DNA of 64,000 nt, taken from contig JAWKLQ010000002.1 of the NCBI GenBank assembly GCA_041392665.1, positions 248,001 to 312,000 of the forward strand, read 5' to 3'. The first letter of the stretch is position 1; each line of letters opens with the position of its first letter. The position numbers and the translations under genes were made by a program. The stretch is from Flavilitoribacter sp020436695 (GTDB lineage: Bacteria > Bacteroidota > Bacteroidia > Chitinophagales > Saprospiraceae). A model generated the notes under the pieces. That model did not search any database. It was given only the letters and a program-made list of their open reading frames with translations, and was not told where the DNA came from. Shown in pieces: positions 55,731 to 64,000 of this stretch.

Positions 55731-57560
55731 ATGAAAAACATCATGAGAAATATATTCTTCTGCCTTATACTCTTGCTGACCGGCATCAACGCTTTCGGTC
55801 AGATTAAAGATACTATTCTACAAATTGAAGACCAGGCTGTTACTTTCGATCTGGACCTGAGTTTGCCTCCCCCTGAGCGTACCGAGACGGTTGAACGCTT
55901 TCGCAAGGAATATGAGAACAATCTCCGCACTTCTACCAATGTACAGACACTCTTTTCCTCCATTCCGCTCAGCAGCGATGGCTGCAACAACCATGGCTTT
56001 GAAAGCGGTTATGCCGGCTGGACGGGACTCAGTCTGAAACACGGTCTTCAAATGATCCCCATCGAAGACGGCCTGATCAATAATCCGGGCATAGCATTGC
56101 TTCCCTTTACCGCTACCGGCTCGGGCGGTAATTATACGGCACTGGCTACCACCGGCCCTGATCCGCTGATCGCCGGATTACAGATGACCTCCAATCTGAC
56201 ACCCAGCACTGATGCTATTCGTCTGGGGAATAACGCACCCGGCTTCGGGGCAGAGGGGGTCGCCAAACGATTTGTGGTCACTAATGCCAATGCAAAGTAC
56301 TATTTCCAGTATGCCGTCGTGATGGACCCCAGCCATTCTAATTCTGATGGTTCGATGAACGGCAGTGAAGTATTTTTTGTGGCCGAGGCCATTGATCAGG
56401 CCGGCAATACCGTGGATAAAGTGGTAGAGGTGGGTAATCCAAGCAATCCTTTCGTGACGCAGGTGAATACTACTGCCGGTTCGAAATATACGCGCAACTG
56501 GCGCTGCGTATACCTGGACCTGAGCAGTCATATCGGTCAGGAGGTGATGGTCATGTTCATCAATTCCGATTGCTCGGCTGGTGCGCATAAGGGATATACC
56601 TATCTGGATGAGACCTGCGAGCCCTGCAAAAACCTGAATGAAGGAGACATCGGTATCGATCTGGATCCGGATGCCTGCCTGGCCTTCCCACAGTTGATCA
56701 ACGGCACCTTTAGTTTGCCAAATACGAACAATGTACTCAGCTCCAGTATCAGTCTGCTCATTTATCAGAATGGCGTGCTGCTTAGTACCGTTACTTCGCC
56801 TACCATCAGCGGTAATAACTATAGCTTTAGTCTGAGCCCCGGTGATTTTCCGGCCGGTCTGCAGGATCCCTGTTTTGATGTAGTAGCCAAGTTGACCTTC
56901 CAGATCCAGGACATCAACGGTAATGTGACGACCATCGAGCGCTGGTCATCGGATGTGAGCAGTAGTATTGAAGGGGAATTACCTGGTCTGAATAATGATA
57001 TCTGTTATTGTGTGGATTGCTGCCAGACGCCGCTTGACATCCGTCCGTCGCAGGTCACGCCGGCACATAACATCAACGTGCAGGGCACTGCGCTCTCCAC
57101 GGCCAATCAGACTTTTACCATCGGTACCAATGCCGCCATCCCGATCACGGAGATACGTGTTGCCGTTACAGACATTGTTTTTGATTACAACTACGAACAG
57201 TGCGGCGACTGCATTGACAATCCGGCGCTGTGGGGTTCCATCGAAACGCCTACTGCCCAGATCGGTACTGCTCCGCAAAGTCTTCCGAAGCAGGGGCTTC
57301 CCTACTACTCCGGCAATCTCGTCGGCGGGCGGGGTAATCTCCGGGAGGTCATCTGGCGTAATGGCAACGGAGCTATGCTGCAAAGCGGCGACAGTTTTGA
57401 GATCTCTTACTGGCTACCGCCCTTATCGGCGATCCCGTGCTGTGCTACCAAGGTCACCATTTGCCTGGAAATATCGTGGAAAGATGCTAATTGTCAGGTG
57501 TGTACGGAGCAGGTGTGTACGCAGATCGTGTTGAGTGGCGGTAAGGAGGGGGATGATTGA
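55731..57560 (+). CDS. Secreted protein with jelly-roll-like part and Cys-patterned C-module
   Basis: 609 residues with a signal peptide (FFCLILLLTGINAFGQ). Residues ~85-310 look like a jelly-roll adhesion domain (NNHGFESGYAGWTGLSLKHG, YYFQYAVVMDPSHSN, FFVAEAIDQAGNTV, GYTYLDETCEPC). Residues ~425-600 repeat the module of the upstream gene: CYCVDCC, EQCGDC, IPCCATKVTICLEISW and DANCQVCTEQVC. The shared module suggests that the two proteins form a pair or are paralogues. The function is unknown. Confidence 0.7.
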   Translation: MKNIMRNIFFCLILLLTGINAFGQIKDTILQIEDQAVTFDLDLSLPPPERTETVERFRKEYENNLRTSTNVQTLFSSIPLSSDGCNNHGFESGYAGWTGLSLKHGLQMIPIEDGLINNPGIALLPFTATGSGGNYTALATTGPDPLIAGLQMTSNLTPSTDAIRLGNNAPGFGAEGVAKRFVVTNANAKYYFQYAVVMDPSHSNSDGSMNGSEVFFVAEAIDQAGNTVDKVVEVGNPSNPFVTQVNTTAGSKYTRNWRCVYLDLSSHIGQEVMVMFINSDCSAGAHKGYTYLDETCEPCKNLNEGDIGIDLDPDACLAFPQLINGTFSLPNTNNVLSSSISLLIYQNGVLLSTVTSPTISGNNYSFSLSPGDFPAGLQDPCFDVVAKLTFQIQDINGNVTTIERWSSDVSSSIEGELPGLNNDICYCVDCCQTPLDIRPSQVTPAHNINVQGTALSTANQTFTIGTNAAIPITEIRVAVTDIVFDYNYEQCGDCIDNPALWGSIETPTAQIGTAPQSLPKQGLPYYSGNLVGGRGNLREVIWRNGNGAMLQSGDSFEISYWLPPLSAIPCCATKVTICLEISWKDANCQVCTEQVCTQIVLSGGKEGDD

Positions 57561-57639
57561 TATTGCTTCCTGAAGAAGCCTGACGATAGACTACTTTCAT
57601 CGCAACCTGTCCCGTCGCCAGGGCAACCGGAACGGTCGG

Positions 57640-57703
57640 AAAGAGCTAAGAGCGCTAAGTTTCGCCAATAATACTTTCGCGGTGCTTTGCGTCCTTAGCT
57701 CTT
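57640..57703. repeat. Hairpin of repeat family B, copy 3
   Basis: AAAGAGCTAAGAGCGCTAAG (57640-57659) pairs imperfectly with CTTTGCGTCCTTAGCTCTT (57685-57703). The CTTTGCG core is like the other copies near 8.2 kb. It lies between convergent genes and may terminate both transcripts. Confidence 0.6.
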
Positions 57704-57750
57704 CGCGGTGAAAGTCGCGCCTTCATCAACTTTACATCGAAAAATGCAAG

Positions 57751-58797
57751 CTACTCCAATACATCCGCCCAGGAATCATCATCATGGAGGAAAGCCAGCA
57801 CCCAATCCCAGTAAGTAATCCCCCTGATCTGATAATCACGATCCTGCACGCAGTGAGAAGAACCGTTGATAAAAAACCTTTTGAACGTATCGGGATGCCT
57901 GTTCTGCAAATATGCCGTGCTGCTTAAAAGCAGTGATTGGTAATCCTCCGGGCTCATCCGCAGAAAAGCCTGGCCGATCACCTGATCCTGATAGGCGGAA
58001 TAGAGCCCAATCTTAATGGCGGGGTCGTTCAGCAGATCATCATACCAGTAAATGAGTTGTCCTTCACATTTTTCGCAGTTTTCCGGCATCAACTGGCTCA
58101 GATGCCAACTGGTATCGATCATCTGCCAGAAATCGGCTTCGGGTCGGAATAAGCCGGGCCCACTTTCATTTAAAACGTAGATGGCTGCTCCCGGATAGAG
58201 ATACCGTAAAAGCCGGGTGTGGAGAATGGTGCCGTACCCACCGGCGCTGCACCCGGTAAGAAATATTTTTTTGACATCCGGATACCTTGTATGAATAAAT
58301 TGCAGGGAAGCAACGCTGATCTTCAGGCCATCATGCCAATGATCGATCTGTTTGTTCCGGTCATAATCCTGGTGCGTATCGCCCATATAAATAGAACCGT
58401 CACAATAAGGGATCACGACCTGATTCCAATCGCTATCCAGCCGGTCATCCAACTGGATCGTAAAGCCGGCAGTAGTGACATCGTTTTCCGTCACGTCCGT
58501 TTTACACCGTTCCAGGCCCGGCCAGCAGGCTCCTCCGCCCTGCAGGGAGATCATCAGGTTTTCACCTTTTGGATCGGTTTCCTTCAGGGAAATAAAATAC
58601 TGGTCACCTTGTACACATTGGCAATCATCATTAGAAAAGAAGTAATCCTGCCAGCCTTTCATTACCGGATTTTCGCTGTTCCTCACCGGCTTGATGTGGC
58701 TATATTTATCCATAATGTGTTGCTGCGACCAGGCCGTTGACGCCCCTATTATGCAGATTAGCACTAGTACAGATGTTCTAAGGCTAGTAGTGTTCAT
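57751..58797 (-). CDS. Pectinacetylesterase/Notum-like serine hydrolase
   Basis: 348 residues with a signal peptide (LVLICIIGASTAWSQ). Conserved family features: oxyanion segment SLQGGGACW, nucleophile GCSAGGYG, and the C-terminal histidine in INGSSHCVQD. The family deacetylates esters of polysaccharides or lipid-modified proteins. The gene lies just downstream of a sulfatase on the same strand, which fits a role in removal of side groups from marine polysaccharides. The natural substrate is unknown. Confidence 0.85.
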   Translation of the reverse strand: MNTTSLRTSVLVLICIIGASTAWSQQHIMDKYSHIKPVRNSENPVMKGWQDYFFSNDDCQCVQGDQYFISLKETDPKGENLMISLQGGGACWPGLERCKTDVTENDVTTAGFTIQLDDRLDSDWNQVVIPYCDGSIYMGDTHQDYDRNKQIDHWHDGLKISVASLQFIHTRYPDVKKIFLTGCSAGGYGTILHTRLLRYLYPGAAIYVLNESGPGLFRPEADFWQMIDTSWHLSQLMPENCEKCEGQLIYWYDDLLNDPAIKIGLYSAYQDQVIGQAFLRMSPEDYQSLLLSSTAYLQNRHPDTFKRFFINGSSHCVQDRDYQIRGITYWDWVLAFLHDDDSWADVLE

Positions 58798-58889
58798 AAT
58801 TTTTGTTGTTTATCAGACATTGGTATTGCCATTGGTATTGATATTGCTATTACCATTGGAATTCTCCAGCCTTCCTCTTTCCAAACCAA

Positions 58890-60215
58890 TCACCTCTCCC
58901 ACTTAGGATGACGCGCCATTTCTTTTTCCAGCTGCGCCTTCACTTGTACTTCCTGTGTCGTTAAGGAATCATCCGGTATCTTATGGGTTTCCAATACATC
59001 TTTTTCCAGGTCGTAAAAACTGCCGTCCTGATACAATTTGTATTCCTTGTTCCTGACAAACTGATTCCTGTATTTGTTGACATTTTTGCCCCACTGCGGG
59101 TCGTAATGCACAAAAGCAGTTTCTCGGGTGAGTTGGTCCTGATCGCCCTCCAGTATTTTATAAAAACTCTTACCGTCCGATTCCACTTCCCGCCCCACCA
59201 GCGCTGCGAGCGTGGGGTAAAAATCGCTGAATTCAATGAGCCCTTCGTAGGCAAAGGGCGTTTTGATCCTGCTCCCCCAGCTCGCGATCAGGGGCACATG
59301 GGTTCCGGCAGTGATCGTATTGCCTTTTGCGCCCTGAATGATCCCCTGACTGGTGTGGGAATAGATGGTAGGATGCGTTCCGTTATCTCCGGTGAAGATC
59401 ACCAGCGTCTCGTCTTCAATGCCCAGTTCCCGCAGTTTGGTCATGATCTTGCCCACGATCTTATCCGTGTACTCCACCATTTCCCCAAAGTAGATCGTGT
59501 CATTTTCGTAGCGCTTTTCTACCTCACTCCACTCTTTCGAATCGGGCGTCGGCACAAAAGGATCATGCACCAATACCATCGGATAGTAGACAAAGAATGG
59601 TTCGTCTTTTTTCCTTTCGATAAAGTCGATCACGAAATCGCTGAATATATCCGGCCCGTACGCTTCTGCATTGCGCGGAAGTACCTCACCGTTTTGCTCG
59701 ATCAGAGGATCGGCATAACGCTCTCCTTCATTTCTTCCCTTCGTGAGTTGCCAGAGGCAGTATTCTTCAAATCCGAATTGCCGGGGCCGGGTTTCATCCG
59801 CCCAGTCCTTGATCTCTTCTTTGTAGGCCAGCCCGTTCAATTGCCATTTTCCGGCAATGCAGGTGGTGTATCCTGCATCCTGCATCAGATTGCCGAAGGT
59901 GTATTGATCGGAACCCAGAAATCCAAAATGCTCGTAGTTGCGATAGTTATACCGGCCGGTCATGATCTTCACCCGTGAGGGCGTGCAGAGGGGTTGCGAA
60001 ACGCAATTGCTGAACAGTATACCCGAAGCAGCCAGGGCATCCAGATTGGGCGTTTTATTAACGGTATTGCCGTAGCTGCCCAGGGTTTCTGCCCCCATAT
60101 CATCGGCCATGATCAGGATGACATTGGGCGGTTTGTTATCAGCGGTAGTGTTGCAAGACAGGAAGAGGTACAGCCCCAGGGGTATCAGGCACAAAGAATG
60201 AATAAGGTTTTTCAT
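58890..60215 (-). CDS. S1 sulfatase, lipoprotein
   Basis: 441 residues. The lipoprotein signal ends at LFLSC (Cys21). The metal site is LIMADDMGAETLGSYG. The formylglycine motif is CTPSR with Cys77, followed by VKIMTGRYNYRNY. The C-terminal half has VIFTGDNGTHPTIYSH. It is the second sulfatase of the window but from a different subfamily than the gene at 45581. With the pectinacetylesterase-like gene downstream it may form a small polysaccharide-desulfation and deacetylation unit. Confidence 0.92.
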   Translation of the reverse strand: MKNLIHSLCLIPLGLYLFLSCNTTADNKPPNVILIMADDMGAETLGSYGNTVNKTPNLDALAASGILFSNCVSQPLCTPSRVKIMTGRYNYRNYEHFGFLGSDQYTFGNLMQDAGYTTCIAGKWQLNGLAYKEEIKDWADETRPRQFGFEEYCLWQLTKGRNEGERYADPLIEQNGEVLPRNAEAYGPDIFSDFVIDFIERKKDEPFFVYYPMVLVHDPFVPTPDSKEWSEVEKRYENDTIYFGEMVEYTDKIVGKIMTKLRELGIEDETLVIFTGDNGTHPTIYSHTSQGIIQGAKGNTITAGTHVPLIASWGSRIKTPFAYEGLIEFSDFYPTLAALVGREVESDGKSFYKILEGDQDQLTRETAFVHYDPQWGKNVNKYRNQFVRNKEYKLYQDGSFYDLEKDVLETHKIPDDSLTTQEVQVKAQLEKEMARHPKWER

Positions 60216-60459
60216 TTTATCAGGTAAGCAATGGTGAATTACCGCAAGATAGTTACTTAAAGTTTATCCAGCGGTGCACACTTCAGCCATTACGTTCCGA
60301 ATGTTCTACTTTTTTAAAATACGGTTCTTTTCTCAGCAATAGACCAAATGAACAGTCCACTTTTTCTATACCCCATCCTTTTTTACATATTTACGGAGTT
60401 TCTGGTCGTATTTCCTAAACGATCTTTCGGTATTTCATTCTTTCAGCGCGCCTCTTTTC

Positions 60460-61302
60460 TTATCTACCGGCTTGCTGACTAATCAATTCATACAGTTCTT
60501 CAAGTGCCTGACCACTCTTTTCCCGCCAATGATAACCATTTTTCATCCGTTCTAATTTCCCCGTAAATTCATTCTCATTCGGATTGATATCGACAATTAC
60601 CCCTTGTCGGCTTGCCGTATTTTCAACAACAATTCGAGGTAAAGTTGTCGCTCCGGAAGTACCAACAACAAATAGTAGTCCCGTTTCTTTAGAAATTTTC
60701 AATACTTTGCTCAAATAATATTGATGGTCATTATAGTATTCATCAAACCAAAGCACATGCGGTCTGGTCATTTCACCACAATAGGGACATATCAGCTCTT
60801 CTATATCTTCAAATAAGATCGGCGTATCCTTGCTCCATTCCTTTTTCAAAATTCTATGTGGAATTTCAAAGAGTTCGCGGGTGCATTCCTCGCTACAGCG
60901 CATGTACCTCAGATCTCCATGGATCAAAAATAAGTTGTCGATCTTACTTTCATCTCTGAAATGCAAGCCATCTACATTTTGAGAAATTAAAGAAAATCTG
61001 TCGGTAAGCAGTTTCTCGATTTTGGATAATGCCATATGTCCCCGGTTAGGATTGGCTTTTTTACAGAGTGTTATTCGATACAGATACCATCGCCAAACTT
61101 CATTTGCATTTACATCGAACATTCTTTTTGTGCCTATTTCTTGAGGCATGTAATGTTTCGATCCAGATGTCCAAAAACCATCTTTATCGCGAAACGTTGG
61201 TATTCCACTTTCTGATGACAGGCCTGCTCCAGCCAAGAAAGTTACTTTTCGGTTTCCTACAAGCTGTTTTTCTATCTCTATCTTCAGTTTTTGTGGGATC
61301 AT
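60460..61302 (-). CDS. Sir2-family NAD-dependent protein deacylase
   Basis: 280 residues with no signal peptide. The NAD motif is FLAGAGLSSESGIPTFRD. It also has SLISQNVDGLH, the catalytic histidine in LIHGDLRYMRC, two zinc-type Cys pairs (CSEEC and CPYC) and LFVVGTSGATTLPRI. The family removes acyl groups from lysine, using NAD. It is the last of four minus-strand genes in an AT-richer part and follows a PP2C gene after 84 bases, so a shared modification or stress pathway is possible. Confidence 0.88.
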   Translation of the reverse strand: MIPQKLKIEIEKQLVGNRKVTFLAGAGLSSESGIPTFRDKDGFWTSGSKHYMPQEIGTKRMFDVNANEVWRWYLYRITLCKKANPNRGHMALSKIEKLLTDRFSLISQNVDGLHFRDESKIDNLFLIHGDLRYMRCSEECTRELFEIPHRILKKEWSKDTPILFEDIEELICPYCGEMTRPHVLWFDEYYNDHQYYLSKVLKISKETGLLFVVGTSGATTLPRIVVENTASRQGVIVDINPNENEFTGKLERMKNGYHWREKSGQALEELYELISQQAGR

Positions 61303-61386
61303 TTCATTTTTTGATTCTTACAACTTTAAGATGACGCACATTCCATCCGGTTCTCTTCCATCTGCCGAAGATGCCTCTCTGCATGT

Positions 61387-62127
61387 TTACTCAAATATGA
61401 GCCTAATTATAGTCAGGTCGTCTGTAGGCCTTAACCCCATTTCTTTTTCAATATTCAATAATTTCTTCTTCAGCATATTTTCACTATGCTGATCTTGCCG
61501 ATTGATTAAGAGTAACTCCATGATCTCAAATTGATCCATTGGCTTATATTCGCCAGAATCAAAAGGCTTAAAAGTGTAAAGTCCGTCTGTCAAAATGCTT
61601 AGGTCCTCAATGTTCTTCAGATCCAGTTTTTGATGTTCGCCCTCATACCATTCCGGAAAGGCTTCAGCCAAATGATACCCTAAATAGTCTGGTCTATCAT
61701 CTTGCTCGTACTCAATTAACTGACCATTGTAACAAACCAGTCCATCTCCGATCGTCAATATGGATCCGGTTCTTGCCTGATGGTTGATAATTCCCAGTAT
61801 TAAGGTACTCAGCAATTCTTCTCTTTCAAGCTGGAGTTTATTCTTTAACTCAGCCAGTTCTGTGAACAATTCGCTCATGATCAACAATAAGTATTCGGAG
61901 CATGAGTGTTGATCTTTACTGACAAATTCTTTGTAATGAAATGCTTTACCGATCTTCCGCAGCAGCTTCCCGATCAAGGTGGAAGCGAAATAGCTGTCGG
62001 TTCCCATGCTGCAGCCGTCCATTACCGCTATCATTAATTTGTCCTCCCCTATTTCCTGGCTGATAAAGTAGTCTTCATTATGGTTGGTATGAAATTCACC
62101 GATCCTGGTGACGGAATATTGCTTCAT
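61387..62127 (-). CDS. PP2C-family serine/threonine phosphatase
   Basis: 246 residues. Metal-binding acidic motifs are in place: HTNHNEDYF, AVMDGCSMGTDSYFA, LSILTDGLYTF and PTDDLTIIRL. This is a soluble phosphatase, smaller than and similar to those coded next to kinases, von Willebrand proteins or Sir2 in bacterial signalling operons. No kinase gene is in the window. The phosphatase lies between Sir2 and a 175-residue unknown protein. Confidence 0.82.
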   Translation of the reverse strand: MKQYSVTRIGEFHTNHNEDYFISQEIGEDKLMIAVMDGCSMGTDSYFASTLIGKLLRKIGKAFHYKEFVSKDQHSCSEYLLLIMSELFTELAELKNKLQLEREELLSTLILGIINHQARTGSILTIGDGLVCYNGQLIEYEQDDRPDYLGYHLAEAFPEWYEGEHQKLDLKNIEDLSILTDGLYTFKPFDSGEYKPMDQFEIMELLLINRQDQHSENMLKKKLLNIEKEMGLRPTDDLTIIRLIFE

Positions 62128-62306
62128 GGCCGCTACAACAATTCATCAACGCTTTAAATTCCTTTTTAGGTAGGAAAAGTCGGCGTGCATGCGGACAGCC
62201 GGCATTTTTTTATTTTCCGAATAATTTGCCCCAAAATCCTTTTTAGCGTTCGTCGGTAGATCCTCTTCCACTTTTCTTTTTCCTGCTTCAACGCATTCCC
62301 ATTATC

Positions 62307-62834
62307 CTAATTCATATCCATAAAAAAAACGCCCTCCCGGTTCATCCCAATTGGAAATGCAGTTCTATCCACCCAGTCTTTTGTCTGTAACATCGGGATC
62401 GGTTCGGATTCGATGCCTTTCTTAAAAATCTCTATTCCCTTCTCGATAATCTGGTCTTCTACATTGATCTTTGAAGTCGCAAATATAGGCACTCCTTCCT
62501 GTGGAATATTCAATAGCAGGATCTGGGTTTTTCCATTTTCCTTTTGGATATCCAACACTTTGAAAAAAGCCCCTGACTGGAGGAGGATATGCCCCAATTC
62601 AGGATTTTGGCTGAGCATCGATATGTCTCTCCCCTTTGCTGAAGCAATTAAGAATCTGCAATTCTTTACCATTCCGCCTATTTTGTAGCTCAGATCAGTA
62701 AATCCTCTTTCCATTAAAATTTGATTTGGCTGATATTTTGCGATAAGACTTTCCTCCAGGTCCAGGTCCCGGCAAAAAATCGCCAATCCACTAAATGTAG
62801 CATTCATAATTGCCTGAATTGCTTCGTTCGTCAT
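62307..62834 (-). CDS. Unknown cytoplasmic protein
   Basis: 175 residues, alpha/beta with no membrane helix. Visible features: SLIAKYQPNQILMERGF, KNCRFLIASAKGRDISML and FAIPIGMNREG-like FPIGMNREGVFFMD. No known family. It lies upstream of the PP2C gene (180 bases between them) and downstream of another unknown gene (61 bases). Low GC compared with the rest of the window fits recent transfer. Confidence 0.6.
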   Translation of the reverse strand: MTNEAIQAIMNATFSGLAIFCRDLDLEESLIAKYQPNQILMERGFTDLSYKIGGMVKNCRFLIASAKGRDISMLSQNPELGHILLQSGAFFKVLDIQKENGKTQILLLNIPQEGVPIFATSKINVEDQIIEKGIEIFKKGIESEPIPMLQTKDWVDRTAFPIGMNREGVFFMDMN

Positions 62835-62895
62835 TCTTTACTTTTTTTATTGTTGCGCTCAACGGTTAGTGCACCTGCCATAGCAACGGCAGAGA

Positions 62896-63804
62896 TTATG
62901 ATAATGGTTGTTCCGTTCTATCTGTAAACCAAGTTTTGAACTCCATAAATTTAGGATCGATGCAATTTGACCAATCACATTTTGTGCTTTCTATCCATCT
63001 GCTCCTGCTCCATTCGTTTTCTTTTTCAGTCCATTTAAAAATCTGAACGGGTTTGTTATGTAATCTAAATGATACCTCCTCTATGGTTTTATCACATCTG
63101 ATCGTATTGGAGTTTTGATCATACTTATAAAGTAAACCTAAAAATTCTTCCTGTAGCCTAATCCGATTATCATTTATTATGATCCCGGAGATGCTTGACA
63201 CATCGTTCCAACCTAATTCATTGTCGTAGAAATTTTCTTCTATGTGTTCCCCCGTGCAATCATCTTCAAATCGCACCTGTGAACTTTTAAGGTACGCAAA
63301 CATCATTTTGTGACGCCAAATAAGTTCCGGACTTATCTCTCTGCTGATTGGATTGTAACGATCATGCTGGATGATCCTATCCAGGAATTCTGAATGTGCT
63401 GTATTAAATCTTATCTGTAGTTCATCCGCTTGATACAGACAGGAAGTTGCATAATTCCAGTCAGGTGTGAATCCGGCCCAATACTCACATTTGGGATCTA
63501 CTTCATTTAAATCAGGCTTAAATGTTTGTGATTTGAATCCGATGAAATCTTCATAGCATGAAAAATCTGAAACTCTTATCCAGACATGATAGTTCTCAAT
63601 AATCTCTTCATTTTCTAATATGTCTTTACTCACCGGACGTTTACACGGGTACAGAATTTCGATACAATTTTCAATGGTGTTGAAAAAATAATAACTCCTC
63701 CACAAGGTCTTGTTCAGCTTTTCGTACAAATTCATGAAATGCGCAGCATTTACTTTGCCGGTTACCGGATAAAATCGTACTACTGCGCTTACGATATTGG
63801 CCAT
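62896..63804 (-). CDS. Unknown protein next to an attC-like site
   Basis: 302 residues with no signal peptide. Acidic and aromatic-rich sequence (RPVSKDILENEEIIENYHVW, CEYWAGFTPDWNYATSC). No family recognised. The ATG at 63804 begins about 20 bases after the attC-like element, the usual position of a gene in an integron cassette. It heads the AT-rich minus-strand run. Confidence 0.6.
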   Translation of the reverse strand: MANIVSAVVRFYPVTGKVNAAHFMNLYEKLNKTLWRSYYFFNTIENCIEILYPCKRPVSKDILENEEIIENYHVWIRVSDFSCYEDFIGFKSQTFKPDLNEVDPKCEYWAGFTPDWNYATSCLYQADELQIRFNTAHSEFLDRIIQHDRYNPISREISPELIWRHKMMFAYLKSSQVRFEDDCTGEHIEENFYDNELGWNDVSSISGIIINDNRIRLQEEFLGLLYKYDQNSNTIRCDKTIEEVSFRLHNKPVQIFKWTEKENEWSRSRWIESTKCDWSNCIDPKFMEFKTWFTDRTEQPLS

Positions 63805-63827
63805 TTTTTATTTTTGCTCAATTGATG

Positions 63828-63887
63828 ATAACGCCAAGTACATCCGTTATGCTTGCTTCGCTGCACACATCGGATGTACCCTGTTAT
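63828..63887 (-). other. attC-like integron recombination site
   Basis: On the minus strand the outer pair reads ATAAC ... GTTAT, an unpaired spacer follows (AGG against TTGGC), and then a perfect 9-bp stem GTACATCCG/CGGATGTAC (63871-63879 and 63838-63846). Two bases (AA) bulge above it, and a terminal loop of roughly 20 bases follows. The whole order R''-L''-loop-L'-R' and the TATAACA/GGCGTTAT ends match attC sites of VCR type. It lies right after a stop codon of a minus-strand gene and before the ATG of the next, the correct order for cassettes. Confidence 0.6.
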
Positions 63888-63897
63888 AGCCAGCTTT

Positions 63898-64000
63898 CTA
63901 ATTCAAAGTTTCATCATTATATACCTTTTTCCCTTTTGTGAGATACAGAATTTTCTCAACCAATCCCTCCTTATTCATCTCAAATCTCTTGTAAAAAAAA
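63898..64000 (-). CDS. 3' end of a gene cut by the right edge
   Basis: The frame is open from the window end to a TAG at 63898-63900 and encodes about 34 residues ending KGKKVYNDETLN. It is immediately followed by the attC-like site. Nothing can be said about function. Confidence 0.5.
   Translation of the reverse strand, partial: FFYKRFEMNKEGLVEKILYLTKGKKVYNDETLN

Noticed and set aside
58800..58870. Tandem repeat of TGGTATTGCCAT-like units before the hydrolase gene
   Set aside because: Units are too irregular (mix of GGTATTG and TATTGCTATTAC) to call a repeat with a clear period.
58983..59978. 331-residue plus-strand ORF opposite the second sulfatase
   Set aside because: Antisense shadow of a gene with complete sulfatase motifs.
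62128..62306. A small gene or gene remnant between the PP2C and 175-residue genes (for example the end KGFWGKLFGK)
   Set aside because: Short open stretches exist in two frames but without a start, and each is interrupted; I cannot support a gene. A weak hairpin near 62169-62194 is also too poor to call.
62834..62896. A second attC-like site (GTTGAGC with CTGCC/GGCAG)
   Set aside because: Only one core-like heptamer is present and the outer arms do not pair, so it fails the attC layout.

Overview
The window looks like a chromosomal piece of a marine, Saprospiria-type Bacteroidetes (Lewinella or Haliscomenobacter relatives). This is inferred from gene content, not from a marker gene. It carries the block bamD-rpoZ-coaBC-DUF4835, T9SS sorting domains of type A and type B, SprB-like surface repeats, a TonB-dependent receptor, lipoprotein S1 sulfatases, LytS/LytTR pairs, DUF2911, FG-GAP and WG-repeat proteins, and a CHAT protease next to a sigma/anti-sigma pair. 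No rRNA, tRNA, CRISPR array or prophage was seen.

Layout. 1-7.5 kb: a co-directional uptake/activation operon (TonB receptor cut by the left edge, SSS symporter, FabH-fold enzyme with an altered active site, acyl-CoA ligase), followed by an MBL-fold hydrolase. 7.5-11.7 kb: a decayed LytS/LytTR fusion, a GNAT acetyltransferase, a HAD phosphatase and an intact LytR/LytS two-component pair. 11.9-19.7 kb: scattered single genes for secreted or membrane hydrolases (serine beta-lactamase-like, M19-like, M15-like, transglutaminase-like), a LolA-like protein, DUF2911 and a frameshifted outer-membrane-type gene. 20-26 kb: a 1,996-residue T9SS surface protein with eleven 54-residue repeats. 26-30 kb: the conserved bamD-rpoZ-coaBC-DUF4835 block. 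30-42.6 kb: envelope proteins, including a three-part fusion of regulator propeller, helical domain and glycerophosphodiesterase, and a run of small lipoproteins and secreted proteins. 43.3-44.4 kb: a REP-associated tyrosine transposase bracketed by its palindromes. 44.4-48.6 kb: a BASS transporter, a sulfatase and a T9SS type-A protein. 48.7-57.6 kb: the CHAT protease, anti-sigma factor, sigma factor and two large secreted proteins that share an undescribed cysteine-patterned module. 57.7-60.2 kb: a pectinacetylesterase-like hydrolase and a second sulfatase. 60.4-64 kb: an AT-richer minus-strand run (Sir2, PP2C phosphatase, two unknowns) preceded by a strong attC-like integron recombination site and the 3' end of another gene.

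The main working hypotheses are these. The CHAT/anti-sigma/sigma set may be an envelope signalling relay in which an exported, tail-anchored CHAT protease acts on the outer part of a membrane anti-sigma factor. The right edge may be an integron cassette array. The FabH-fold protein next to the CoA ligase probably transfers acyl groups rather than performing decarboxylating condensation. Intergenic DNA is rich in dispersed hairpin repeats, and at least three separate families can be seen.
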